Shown here: positions 11,785 through 24,400 of the stretch, piece by piece
Layout: every line of letters starts with the position of its first letter
Numbering within the stretch: position 1 is the first letter of the stretch
DNA from: Amoebophrya sp. A120
Lineage: Eukaryota > Sar > Dinophyceae > Syndiniales > Amoebophryaceae
Assembly: GCA_905178155.1 (NCBI GenBank)
Contig: CAJINV010000004.1
Coordinates: 1,998,391 to 2,062,390, forward strand
Direction: 5' to 3'
DNA length: 64,000 bases
Position numbers and translations under genes: made by a program
Notes under the pieces: generated by a model
The model's database searches: none
What the model was told of the DNA's origin: nothing
Seen by the model: only the letters and a program-made list of their open reading frames with translations

Positions 11785-12147
11785 TTACTTCTTCTTGTAG
11801 ATCATGCCCAGCTTCTCGTGCTTCTTGCCCACGTAGGTGCTGCCGTTGTAGACGAAACTCGCCTTGCCGGCCTTCTTGGCGGCGAGCATCAACACGAAGT
11901 ACGCGTTGAGCTTCTTCTGTAATGGTTTTGACAAAGAAGAGTGATATGCTGGAAGTGGAAAGTTCCTTCTGTAGGAGAAACATGTTGGTACAAATGTAGA
12001 GAAAGTTTTCAGTTTTCATGTTTGAAACAGACTGGAACTCAAGGAAAACAACGTTCATCCAGAAAAAATTACCATGCCGCTCATCTTCTTCATGGACATC
12101 TTCGCCATCTTCATGGACGACATCTTCATCGACATCATCTTGGCCAT
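11785..12147 (-). CDS. Small basic protein, Met/Lys leader plus 44-residue globular-looking exon
   Basis: Exon 1 (12147-12073) encodes a 25-residue leader beginning MAKMMSMKMSSMKM. A canonical intron (11917-12072, GTAATT...TTACAG, phase 0) follows. Exon 2 (11916-11785) encodes KKLNAYFVLMLAAKKAG then FVYNGSTYVGKKHEKLGMIY and a Lys tail. The product is about 69 aa with very high pI. The second exon has a compact pattern of alternating aromatic and basic residues, suggestive of a small fold; similar small basic proteins exist in large algal viruses, but I could not confirm homology. Its neighbours suggest a chromatin or nucleic-acid-binding role. Confidence 0.72.
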
Positions 12148-12688
12148 CTTTGCGGAGGTTTTGTTATGTCAAGGACACAACAGACTGCTTCTCAATCTAC
12201 GTTTTCCAAACACAACAGAAAATGCCGCTTTGATCTGTACCTCAAAGTCAAAGCCAAATCTTCCACTCTCACATTGGCAATGGTTCCTGCACTGGCTCTA
12301 AGCTGATGCTCCAACACTTCCTCCCTCTCAGAAATACGGTCTCTCTGTGAGGAACAGAACCTGCTCCCAGCAACACAGCACCGCCCGCAACACGGGTGGA
12401 TTTTGAAGAACGCGCCAGGCGCAGTAGTGTATACTTATCCATCCTTTTTCAATGGTGTTACCACAGAAGACGGACATATCATGTTTCACACGGGAACTAT
12501 GGATGAACCACTTGTTCTACCGCGGGCCCAGGAGCCAAACCGTGCAAAAGTCTGCCACCATTGTGTGCACAGCGTCACAACCACAGGTCACAGAACTTTT
12601 CATCAGAAGGTCGAGGGACCAGAGGCGATCTTGATTTGCCAACACTCCATCAAGCACTGCGGATAAGACGATGTGTCTGAGTGTCCAC
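12148..12688. other. Intergenic stretch
   Basis: This lies between two small basic genes. I see no gene, repeat or RNA gene. Confidence 0.5.
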
Positions 12689-13244
12689 TTACTTGTAGAA
12701 GGACTTGGCCTTGGCCAAGAAGGCCTTGCCCTTGGCGGTCTTGCCACCGACCGGGACGAAGCCCTTGATGCCCAAGGCCTTGCGGGCCTTGCTGACGGCG
12801 GCGTTCCAGGCGGAGATGCGCTTGTAGGCCTTCTTGCCGGCGGCGGACTTCTTGATGGACACGATCTTTCCGGACTTGCTCTTCTTCAAGTCGGACTTCT
12901 TGAGGCCACCGGAGGTCTTCACCTTGGTGCCCTTGAAGACGGAGGATTTGCCGCGCTTGCCCTTGGCGATGGTGGACTTCTTCATGGCCATCTTCTTCAT
13001 GCCCATCTGTGTGTTTGAGTTTGATTGTTCCGTTCGAATGAATTGTGCGCACACATCACGCATTTAGTGATCGTCCAATAATATGCTGATACTTAGCATC
13101 ATTTCTCATGTACCAACAGGAAAAAACATGATACGACAGCATCAAAACAAGAAAATCAAGTACCTTCATGGACATCATCTTCATCTTCATGGACATCATC
13201 TTCATGCCCATCTTCATGGACATCATCTTCATCATCTTGGCCAT
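12689..13244 (-). CDS. DVNP: DVNP (dinoflagellate/viral nucleoprotein) with Met/Lys leader
   Basis: Exon 1 (13244-13164) encodes a 27-residue leader, MAKMMKMMSMKMGMKMMS and onward, ending ATGAAG|GTACTT. The intron is 13007-13163 and ends ACACACAG. Exon 2 (13006-12689) begins MGMKKMAMKKSTIAKGKRG and contains the DVNP core: GGLKKSDLKKSKSGKIVS, SAAGKKAYKRISAWNAAVSK, ARKALGIKGFVPVGGKTAKG and the end AKSFYK. DVNPs are abundant chromatin proteins that replace bulk histone packaging in dinoflagellates and are related to proteins of large algal viruses. The call rests on the recalled core motif and order; the leader is shared with three neighbouring genes. Confidence 0.9.
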
Positions 13245-14249
13245 CTTGATGGGGTGTTTTGTGTGGCAAAAAATCACTCAGCTACGGTTTTTGATTGAAG
13301 TTCAGAATGAAAAGATGTTGTGTCAAGACTGTGAATGCGCCCATGATACTTCGCAACGTGCCTAAAGTATTTACATGATAAGTAGCTCCTTCGCCCTTGG
13401 CCGTTTGGATTCTATTCTCTCTGTATCCGTATTGCTAGCGACATATCATGACCTGGCTCGCTCACTCAATCTCTCTCTCTCCGTCGCGCAATGCCTTGTA
13501 CTATACTGGCTTGTCAATTGCTAGGAAGCTTCAAAAAACAAACCACCATCGATTACTTCATATTGGCAGCCTCAGGTTCACAAGGTGGCATTTACAGTCT
13601 GCAATACCAATATCCAGTGCACGGTGCAAATATATAATCTGACATAGAAAGTACCGACTTCATCGAACAGACAGCATCAACGCCACGGCCTTCTTCTGCG
13701 CTCTTCTGGACTGTCGATAAGCAAATCGACAAATTCTCACCTGCGCGACAGAAACTTCAGGCACGTATGCGTCCTCTATAAGGGTCAGAATTCCCTATCA
13801 CAGTAGCTCAGGTGCGTGCACTCGGGTCGTAAAACCAGAAGAGCCATTGTGTATCCAGAGCGGTCGCTCCAACACGGAAAAACGCAGTCGAAGACTCCGA
13901 GCCCCAATCTCTGCTGCAATCCTACACTCCAGTGTCTGCTGCGATGCCGTTCCCACAGCTCTACTGCGACACCGTACCCCGCCGCACCTCTACTGCGAGG
14001 CCGCACCGCAATGTCACATCCACATTCCGTCTCTACTGCCATGCCGTACCCACAGCCTTGCTGCGATGATAGGGTGCGCGTGGTGCTCGTCTCGCATACG
14101 TCTTACCAGTTAAGTCGCAGGACACGCGGGAGACGGAGGGCTAGCGGCGACGCCTTAGTACTTAATACCAAGCGTGCACAGTTCCACTACCAACAGGCCC
14201 AGGTACCGGAGAGGGCAGTCGTGTGACAGCAGCGCAAGCAGGCGGATGC
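13245..14249. other. Intergenic stretch with a degenerate repeat
   Basis: No supported gene. The part at 13905-14075 holds the degenerate tandem repeat listed separately; the rest is unremarkable. Confidence 0.5.
13905..14075. repeat. Degenerate tandem repeat, about 30 bp unit
   Basis: Five or six imperfect units share CTACTGCGA or CTGCTGCGATG followed by a CCGTACCCAC-like segment. Confidence 0.6.
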
Positions 14250-17200
14250 TACTGCTCATAGGTGCACGCGCACCACGGCATTAACACCACTTCTCGAAAC
14301 TGGCGAAAATCATCTCCTGGTGTGGACGGCGAGGATGCGGTCATGGCGAAACCAGTGACGGCATGAGAAGTTGAATTTGGCTGGCTTTTCCGAAGGAAGC
14401 TCTGTACGCATCGTCGACAGCAGGCCGTGTACCAAAATGCCCAGCTGGAGACTTCCAACGCTGGCGAACCAGCAGAGCAGCTGGCCCAGTCCAGATGCAG
14501 TGGTGGTTTGAGATTCTTTCAGGAAGTCCTGCTCGCAGCACCCTTTCGTAGGTTGCTCAAGGTAGTCGCACGGATCCACCAGCAATTCCACCCTTCATTC
14601 GTGTTTCCCGCAATGTGGACACACACACATCGCACTTAGGGATTGCAATTGCCCCACTCCGCAAAGCAGGGTGGTTGCCGTGAACAGGATGGCGAAGAGG
14701 TCAATAGTGTTCACCGGCACGTCGAACCTCGTTTCCAGACACGAGACAAGATTGGCACTCCAGTGAAGACGCGCAAACTCGGCCCACCAGTCATCCGTAA
14801 TCACGTCTTCAGTTTTCGGTAGCAGCACGACACCAGCGCCAATTCCAAGAGGCTCAGTCGAGTCGCTTGTCCTCCCGTGGTCCGCACAGAAATCCGTCAT
14901 GTAACTAACACTTCCGTCTTTCCCGCAGAACAATCTCTGCGATCAACAGAGGGACCGCACTAGAATGGGTTTGATTTTCCAGTAAAGCGGGTACGTAGGA
15001 CGCTGCTTCAGCCGGTTTACAACTGGAAGGGTGTTCTGTTCCAGAACCAGACAATGTTTCAATGGCGCTCGGTTGCACAGCGTCTTCTCAAACACGCAGT
15101 CGGCAGCATCGTCCACCGCAAGCACGTACACGGCGGCAGCGTTGGTCCACAGTAGCTGCGTCACGGTGGAACCCCTCGGCCACTCACCAATGCAAAGGGT
15201 TTTCGAGCACGTCGTGCAACACCACCGTTTTGCCAGCGCACTGACGTAATGGCGGTCGGTACGTCCCGCGCACACGCGGAAACTCCACTACGGTAGGATC
15301 GCTCCAGGCATTCAGCTCCGTTTGTGTGTGCAACGATGGGAAACGACAAAAGTTCCCACCAGCACGCAGATGTCGAAGTGTCCACTCGTTCGCCTGTGCA
15401 GACAGAGTCACAGTCTGTCCTGCCGTATCTTCCATCGCGTCCGGGTACTGCCTTTGGCAGATGGGGCAGGACCACCTTCAACCACACCAATCCGCCTCGG
15501 GTCGTACAATCCACCTACCACGACGAGATCAAGTTCTGTACGAGACCGTGGTATTCCGCAGCACCACAAATAGAGATGCGTTATCGCGGGTCCCCGAAGT
15601 GCATCACGTCATGAACCGAGGACAGGTGGAGTGTTCAGTAGCAAGTCGTGCGAAGCCAAGGACGCACGCCGAGCCGAAGGTTGCGCTGCTGCACAACGTG
15701 TGCAGCAGAAATCCGTGTCACAGCAAAGTCCCGCCCCTCGAGAGCGAGCCCGCAGCGAACCTCTTTCTTCTGCGAGCAGGTATCAACGGATAGATTCGCC
15801 TTCAGGAAAAAGAGTTGGCGCATCGAGTCGCCTGCTGGTACCAGTTTTCGTATCTGACCACTCCGGGCAACTCGTTCCTCTGCAGTGTCGGTCGCGGTTG
15901 CAGGTAGCGCGGAGTGCTGAGTTTGGATGCTGGTTCCTGCGAAAACTACGTCACATCAGCAGTAGTCACTGCAATCCATTCACGGAACCGTCGTTGTTGT
16001 GAAACGAGGCCAGAGCATTCCCAACGTAACGTTCCACCGTTAAGAGCGCTGGCAAGACACCACTGGTAAGACGGGCTGTTGTACCTAAGTACTTACTTAC
16101 CCGATTGTCGTTGCGAGATTTCCATCATGATGACGCACATGTTGCGCCAGCAGACCGCAGGTGTAAGTGAGGCCCTGTGTCAGCAAACCAGACGGTAGAT
16201 CACGCCCAGCCTGAAATTGCAGCCATCGGTCCTCGTGTTGATCTTGGTCTGCTGCTTGGACAGAAGTGAGAATGTTGACAAACGATGTGTACAAGTCTTG
16301 ATCTTCGCGTACGAAGAGTTCGAAACGTTTCAGGTACCTACGACAGCGATCACCCGTCACTGCGCAGTCTGCTCCGCGACCATTCGAACTTCCCCGTTGG
16401 TGAGGTAGCTGGCCTCCCGGTCCGCGACGAAACTAGGATTTTCCGCATACAGCCGTCGCCGAATCTCGTCTTCCCGCTCGTAGCTTTCGTCGCTGCTCGC
16501 GCGAGGCGTCACTCCGCGCAGAATGTCCCGGATGATGGACGGATCGGCCTCCGGTGGCGTCCAGCCCCCCTATGCATCGCAAAAAGCAACACAGCCTCGA
16601 TAATTATTCTGCCACGTTGCTGCAGGTGCACGTTCTCAAAAGTACCCAGCGGACCTTCCTTGGCAGAATTAACTGCTCCGCACAGCGTGCTGACTGTACG
16701 TGGTCGGAGGAGGTCAATCACACACGCGTCCACGAACGTGAAATGTTGAAGTCATCGACTTTTACTATATTTCGGACGTTACTTTTTTTCGCAAATGTTG
16801 AAATGCAAGTACTATATCCAAAACTCTTACAGAAAGAACCCAAGATTGGTTGCTTTTCACCCTGAATACCCAGCGGAAGTAGTTCATCCACCGCATCTGC
16901 AGGTCGGGCTGCATGCCAACCAACAGGATGATGATCGGCAGCAACGTGGTCATCAGTGCGTATTTCCGCAGAAACCCCGTCTGCCCCCGCTGTCCGCGCT
17001 TATCCAGGGGAGAAAAAGTGCGTGGCGATACGTAGGTGTAGAAGAAACGCAGGCTGTGTTGAAAGAAACTGGATGGGAAACAAGACGCAGAAATCAACTG
17101 CTCACTTGGGAATGAAACTTCTGTCCGTGCCCATGTACGGTATTAACGGTCGTCGCAGAGAATTCAAGACGGCAGTGCACCGCACAGGTTCTTCTCGAGA

Positions 17201-17702
17201 ACTGGAACTCCCTGCGAGGATCATCAAAATGATGTTTCATCGATACCTACGTACGTAACCACACACTTTTTTCTCCGCCTACCGACCTTGCTTGTTGTAC
17301 CCGTGATGCCAGACGTAGTGCGGAATCGGTGACGCCCGGTACACTCCAAAAAGTCGCCGCTGACCCGGAACAAGTCGTGCCATGAGCTCCGCCGGTCCGC
17401 TCCTCTTATGCGCGGATACCACGACCAGGTTGCCTGCTCGGGGTGGAAACGCCACTCCCACAACTGCCGCACCGGTGGTTGATCGTGATGAAGGCGCCAG
17501 GCAGCGTGTACCTGCCACCCAGTTCTGGTTTTCCGAGGGTTGCATCCGCGGCACGAAGCCCGAAGTGATACTTGCAGTTACGCCGGGGTACCACCGCGGT
17601 GACGAAGCGGAGATACTTCCAAGATAAAACCGGCGAGCCGCGGAAGCTCGGCACACTTGCAGAAGCGACATGTTGCGACAGTCTTCTGTGCACCGGGGGC
17701 AC
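14250..17702 (-). CDS. Unrecognised multi-exon membrane protein, apparently frameshifted
   Basis: Several minus-strand coding stretches follow one another. At 16765-17097 one includes a membrane segment (ALMTTLLPIIILLVGM) and a Trp-rich end. 16390-16733 contains LGTFENVHLQQRGRIIIEAV and later VTPRASSDESYERED. 16102-16380 contains FVNILTSVQAADQDQHEDRW and ends at a textbook donor (GTAAGTAAGTACTTAG). 15640-15940, 15184-15490 (CPICQRQYPD), 14943-15200 (WTNAAAVYVLAVDDAADC) and 14595-14930 (second hydrophobic segment, CVCPHCGKHE) follow. Three breaks (near 15190, 16375 and 16565) shift the frame by one base, two at G or C runs. I recognise no family. It may be one gene or two, and the breaks may be assembly errors, tiny introns or decay. 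Confidence 0.45.
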
Positions 17703-18417
17703 TCTCCCGTGCAGAGATCGGGGCTGGACGAAGCAAGAAAGGACTTGACGCTGCTATTGGAAAGTTTCTTTTTTGTTGTAACTGCTATCTACCAACAATT
17801 CTGTATCACGCACGGCTCGTCGAGTACTATCGTACTCGACCACTGTCAACAACATGTAGTAGATGAAATTCTTTCACAAGGACGTGAACAAACACGTTTT
17901 CATTGTTGAAGCCCGACTTTCCTTGCAAGTGCAGTTCTTTCTCCCTGAATTTCAATGTCGTAATAAACGCACCATCTCTAGTTGGTAGCATTTCAACTTC
18001 CAGGGTTCTCGAGGACATGCAGCTATGTGTAAACCTAAAGAGTTTGTGAATTCATCATCGACATCAACTGGGATTGAAAATCCCGCCATTCCCAACTGCC
18101 GCGTTGCATCTCGCGAATCCTGTCGCAGAATCCTGCGAGTTTTCGCGCTGGGAATCAGGGACTTCCGAATCCCACCACGGGATTTCCGAAGCGCTACCGC
18201 CTTCCAGGTTCTGTTGCCAACGACGACCCTCTGTACTGCCCGAGTACGTGTGCCAGCATGTGCAGTAGTCGGGAAAAACGGCCAGTGCGGCGCAGCTCTG
18301 CATCACACCTCCGTAGAGTATTTGCTGTCGACGACCACTCCATGACTGTACTAAAACAGTCGCTGTGCTCACCTGTTGGTTCACGCTGTTTTACGGCCGC
18401 GGTCGTGTAACAAACTA
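17703..18417. other. Intergenic stretch
   Basis: Only low-quality open frames occur. It separates the 3' end of the desulfurase gene from the unrecognised membrane gene. Confidence 0.45.
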
Positions 18418-21400
18418 TCACTTTTTCATCACGTCGCCGTTGCTCTCCGCCTCGTCGGGATGGTCTGCCACCCAGCGGCTCACCGCCGCGGCAACTGCGT
18501 CCGCGGCCTCTTCGATTTCGGCGTCGGTGGTGTAGCGTCCGACCGTGAAGCGGACGGTTCCCGCCATCTGCCGCACGGTTCGCTTCATGGCCTCCAGCAC
18601 GTGCGAGGTCGCGTGCCCGTCCGAATGGCACGCCGCCCCCGCGGACGCGGCCACGTGGCTGCCGAGGTAGGCGGGACCCAGAAACGCCTTCGCGTCGGTC
18701 ACTCGCAGGAAAGACAGCGAACTCGTGTTGGGCAATCGCCGCGGTGGCGCCGGGACGGCTTGATCGGTCTGCCGCGTCACCGTTCCCTGTGCCGACGAGC
18801 TGCCGGCGTGCTTGTTTCCCCTCTTGATGTTCTGCTCGTCCCCAACTTCTAGATCCGCCTCGCCGCTTCTTGGAAGGTCGAGGACCACGAAATGCCCCAT
18901 ATCAACCACAAACATGTCTGGATCACGACCTGGAAACTTGTTTACTACGTGGGGCTGGGGTTATAATTGAGAACACTACTTCTAAGCGCAGCCGAAATAG
19001 AATGCTAAACTGCTTTTTTGCATGAAGATGAAGAAGGAACGCTGCGCGTTGTTTAATATCATGCAATACAAATCTCTATTTCCACACGAGGAATCATGCG
19101 CCCGGAGCCGCGCGTGCCAAGATCCTTACATCCTCCCCTTTCACGACCCTGACACGTCTCTGCCTTTGATACTCCAGCTTTTTCACCGATTCCTCCGTCA
19201 AATGGTCGGATTCTTTCACCGCGCAGGTGGAACTCCCGTTTTGCGCCGCCCCGCTCTCGGACTTGGCGGAGCTGCCCGGTATTTTTCCACCGCCTCCATT
19301 CACAACCACGTGCTCCGGACCGACCGCCCGCAAGACGCGGGCCTCAAAGGCGTCCCGCTTGCGCCGGAGCTCCTCCGAGATCCGCGCGTCAAAGATCGTT
19401 TTTTTCGTTGTCTCAGCACGACCACTATGGGTTGCAAAAGGGTCTGGGTCTGGAAGAGTAAGTGCAAACTTGTGATGCGCATTTCAGAACACCTAGAAAT
19501 CTCTCATGCATAGGCAGCAAAAGTTGCCCACTTTCTGTCACCAAAGTCAGGGATTTGTCATGAGGATTAGGCATTGCAGAACCTTCTCGAAGTCTGTGAT
19601 GCTAGGGCTTCCATGCCAGATGACCTTCTGCGTCATGCAAAAACAGCATGCGTGACATCTTCCAGACCCAGACATATTTGCAATGCATACTCGTCGGCGA
19701 CCTGCAATGTCAACTCGCACGCCTTCCCCAGCCCGACGCAGTAGGCCACGTTCTCCGTGGACGCCCGCAGCTTTTTTTCCTGTCCCGCGCCGTGCAGAAA
19801 GGGTGGCAGAATTGGGCTGCAGTTGGCCACCAACAGGGAATCGTCTTTCGGCAGCAACACAAACGCCGTGTCCAGGTTCCTCGCGTGCTGCTGTGCGAGC
19901 AGGGCTTGGTTTTCCGCCACGGTCTCGGACACCTTCTTCAACAGTTTCCGCACGTCCGTCGCTGAGAGTTCCGTGGGCATAATATCCGCTCGCACCAAAG
20001 GTTGCTCGCCGGCACCCTCGATTTCGTCACCATCCGCCGGTGATGCCGATTTGGACACCGCCACCGACTTCGTACCCTTCGTCGCCTGGTCCGAACGCGT
20101 TGCCTTCTGCAGCTTTTCCTCCCGCGCCGCGGCCTTATGCATTGGAAAAGTATTTTTAAAGTGTACTTACGCAATACAAATCGTATGTGATGACAAAGTT
20201 TTTCAAGAACAGAGTCGGAATGTGTCTCCTGTCATGCACTATAACAGGCCAGTTATGAGCAGATCTGTTCTATTATATGGCTCAGATTTTTAGATTTCAA
20301 GTACAACGAGTACGATACTTTCGCGATGTGGATACGCTTGGGACCCCACCAACTGGTTCAGGAAGGGCGTGAAAACCTGGCTGAAAAAAGTGTCCAGTAG
20401 CGAACTCCGCACGTACAGGGCCCCCACGCCCTTGGGCGCGTACACCTTGTGACCGGCGACCGTGAGGTAATCACAGTTCAGCGCCTGCACGTCCACGGGT
20501 AGTTTGCCCACCGACTGGCTCGCGTTCCTATCGCACGAAAAAATGCAGAGGGCACTGCAGCACAATACAAATAGGACACTGATGAAACTTACGAGCGTAG
20601 ATGAACTACAAGTGCTGGATCACTGCGAATAAGTGCGATTTTGTATATGCAAGGTGGTAGAAAACTATTCGCAATATCAGCGCCCTGCAAAAGCATCACA
20701 AAGCTGCGAAACTCCTCCACAGGGTAAGAATATTCTTCGTGCGATAATCCACGTGAAAATAGCAATGGGTCAGAAATTCCCGTTGCGGCAGCTGATTGTC
20801 GTGTAGTTAGGTGATTTTGAGATGATGATACGTAGGAGAACAAGGGATAAACGTGACTACGGCTCCAACTGTGAGACAAGATCCTTGCTGCGTATCAATT
20901 AATCGAATTCTTGGGTGAATCATCAGTCTTCCATCCTTTTGTGGAAGCAAAGCCACACTTTGGAGGTTGTGCGACTGGTTCCACGAAAATACCAGAATTT
21001 TAGCAAAGACGCCAAAAGAAGTCACGGGACAGTCGATCAGGTGAAGTTGCGCAATTCGAGTTGTACATTTTTTTCATCATTTTTAACATTATCGCGAAGA
21101 TTAGGTCCACTTATTGAATATATTCCTCGTTAATCGAAAAATATTTTGATACGGATACCGTGTCCGGGTTATAGTTCCGGGGGGTGGCGCCGCGCATGGG
21201 CGACCTGGGCCGCGGCTGGAGGTATCAAGATGAAACATCCATCCTCCCGATAATTCGAAAGGCGACCTGATGTTCTGCTACTGCTGCTGGCCATTTGGAT
21301 AAAAAAAAACAAAATAAAATTCTAATATGGCAAAAGGCAAATAAGGATGCGTACGGCATTCGCATTGCTGTGAGGCATGGAAATAAAGCGGTGCATGTTC

Positions 21401-24400
21401 GGCATGACGGGAACCAGCCGCATCTTTTCGGCATTGCCGGGAATATGATCAGCGTCTTGACAAATCCATCGCGCTAGACTAGGACGCCTCTTTGGCTTTG
21501 CCTTTTAGCACTACAAATCGACCTCTTCGTGTATGCAAATTAGAATCCCGCGTGAGCAGCAGTTTCTCATCGAATTTATGGGGACAACGGATTTTTCCTC
21601 ACGATAGGGAGGGAGTCCCGCGCCGGCTCCGACTCCGCCCCAGTCGGGGGGTCTGAATGTACGCGCGCCGCCACAGACTGGGAACCCTCTCCTTGTGCAG
21701 GTTATGGAAGCGCCAGGTTTAAAATAGACAAAGTTGAATAAATGATTTGTCATGCATAAAATGCAAGGCATGACGTGCCTGTCTTGCGGGGATGGCAAGT
21801 GAGGCCGACTGTCAGCCTGTTTAGGGTTTGAAATAGAGCTGCTAAAGTAGCATGACAAAAGCAGTCTTCTGTGCCCAAACAGCATGACAAATTGCATTCC
21901 GGAGCTCGGAAAAATTGTCATGCAACGCTTGGGAATTGGGCTTCCAACTGGTATAGATTTTATGCATTACAAGTTACTACTACTTTGTCGATTTCGATCC
22001 TGACAGTTCCATACAGGTGCGCGGTCGCGTACATGACGCAGTTGCGCTGCTGAATCCGGCGCGCGATTTCCGCTTATCAACTGTAAAACTGTCTGGGTCT
22101 GCAAGAATCCAACTTGTCGCGCTGATTTTGGATTCTAAAAAAAATCTGTATTGCATGAGCAGCAAAGAGAGTCCAAGTTTTGCTACACGGAAAGAGCATT
22201 TGTCATGCGGTATAGGCATCAGGAAGCCCTCACAAAATCTGTGATGCTAGGGCATGCATCACAGACATCAGGAGTCATGCAATAAAATGTGCATGACAAA
22301 CCTGAGGGCCTTGTGTTCCGGCTACTCCGGATCGCAATCGATGGAGGGCGGGACCTGCACCGGCGACAGGCGCTATCCAACCAACCAACCAAACCTGGCA
22401 ATCTTCCAGACCCAGACATTTTTACATTTGATACCGCTATTGGCTGTACCACCCCGGTCTCGTTATTGGCGTGCTGGATCGATACGAGAAACGTGTCGGG
22501 CCGCAGCGCCGCCGCCACGGTTTATTCATTGCAACCATGTTTGGCTCGGGAAAAAAGCGAGGTTTGTCACGCTCGGCCAGCATGCCCCGTAAATCTGTCA
22601 TGCACGACGTTACCCAGCCTGTAATAGATACCGACCGAATTTTCTGCCATGCATAACCGCAGGCTGCCATACAGATGAATAGGCAAAAACTTGCTACGCT
22701 TGCTGGTGGTCGTCATTCGCAGCGTCCTGATGATTGTCCAACTTATATCACAAGCTTCCAGAGCCAGACATATATCCAAGGTCTGGAATGCGGGACCTAG
22801 CATGACAAACTCTGTGAGGTTTTTGTCATGCCTATACTGCATGAGAAATCCCCTCCGAACTTGGCCGAAAGTGGGCAGCTTTTGGCACTCATGCAACACA
22901 GATTTTCGCATGATTCAGATTTAGCACGACAAGTTGCAATCTTCCAGAGCCAGACATATTTGCAATCCGTACGGACTCCGGATCCACGACGCCATGCTCG
23001 TCCACGTCGAGGTAGGTAATCCTGTGTGAGAACGTCCCCGCCATCTTCCCAGAGTTGTCATGCAAATCTGCATGATGAAGATGTTTCTCCTGCGCAGCCC
23101 CGAGGACCCTTTTCTAAGATGCCAGATCTGGGATGTTGACCTTGTCTTGCTATAGTACGGATGAAATGATCGATTTGTGACGCGGCTGCTGCACTAGCCA
23201 CACACGACTATACTCTGAGCTCAAATTTGTCATGCGCAACAGCCAAACCTTCTTGATTTGTGTAAGCAGACTCCCCATGATCTTGGCTATAGGGGGTGCG
23301 TAAGTACGTTATTTCACAGGATACACGTAACGCTGACATTATCCCACATCTCCAGGGCCTTGCAAACTTCCAGCACTGCGACGTGTTCCGTTTTCTGCGT
23401 AATCACGTGCCCGCGCTGGAAGTTGTTTTTCGAACAGCCAAAAAAGCAGTGGTTAATGGTTTCGGTTCCGTTGGACATGAAGAGCACCTCGTCCCCCTCC
23501 CGGACGTTGAGGCAGACCCGCACGCGGGTCCGCGCGAGCTCCAGCGCCGCCTTCGCCCGCTGCCCGAACACGTGCGAGCTGCTGGCATTGCCCCAATACC
23601 CGGGTTTGCTGGCGGACAGCAGAAAGGGCTCCATTTCCTCCATCACGCGTGCGTCCACGGGCGCTATCCAGAGTAAAAACGTCCCCACCCCCGCGTTGTG
23701 GTTCTTGTCATGCAAATCTGCATGCCCAGTGGAACATCTGTCATGCGGCTCCGCGTGGCGGGCATTCATCTCCAATCGTGTTTGGTAATCTGTCATGCGC
23801 GAATCAAGGAGTAATAGAATGGATTTGCGAAGTGGAACACGCGTCATCTGGGCCGCTACTTAGGCAGGACCTCTATACTGCGTCGCCAAAGTTGTCATGC
23901 ACGACCAATCGCAAATAAAGTTGTAGATTTATTGTCTAGCAGATTACTTCCCTCCATCTTGGCTATGGGCTGGAGCTGTTTTTACACAGGGTAGGTGTGG
24001 TGCCATTGTAGTCAAGATAAATCGGGTCTTCTGGGGCGAAGTATAGGGGGTTGGACCTTGTTTTTTGGAGGCCGGGATAGATGGCCAGGCTGTGAAAAAA
24101 AAACAAAGCAAAATACTTTCTCAGATTTGAATAAACTGCACACTATTCTAGCATCGCCGTTGAACCGCTTCGCGGCTTAAGTATCGCTATTAAGACGTCA
24201 GATGCATCTCCTCTAGCCGTCGGGTGCCACATGAGAGAGAAGTCCTTAGAACCTCTCAGCCAGACTGGATTTTTAGAGCTTGTTGTATTGTAAGTAAGTA
24301 CTTACCTGGGAGGCGCGACGGCGGGCTCAACCACAACCGGTGGGGCCATGGGTTCGGGAACCGGATTTACCGCCAAATCGTGCAGGTCCGCGCGGATATC

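Noticed and set aside
13785-14226. Overlapping plus and minus frames across the degenerate repeat
   Set aside because: The open frames follow from the tandem repeat's length and composition; no protein features beyond the repeat.
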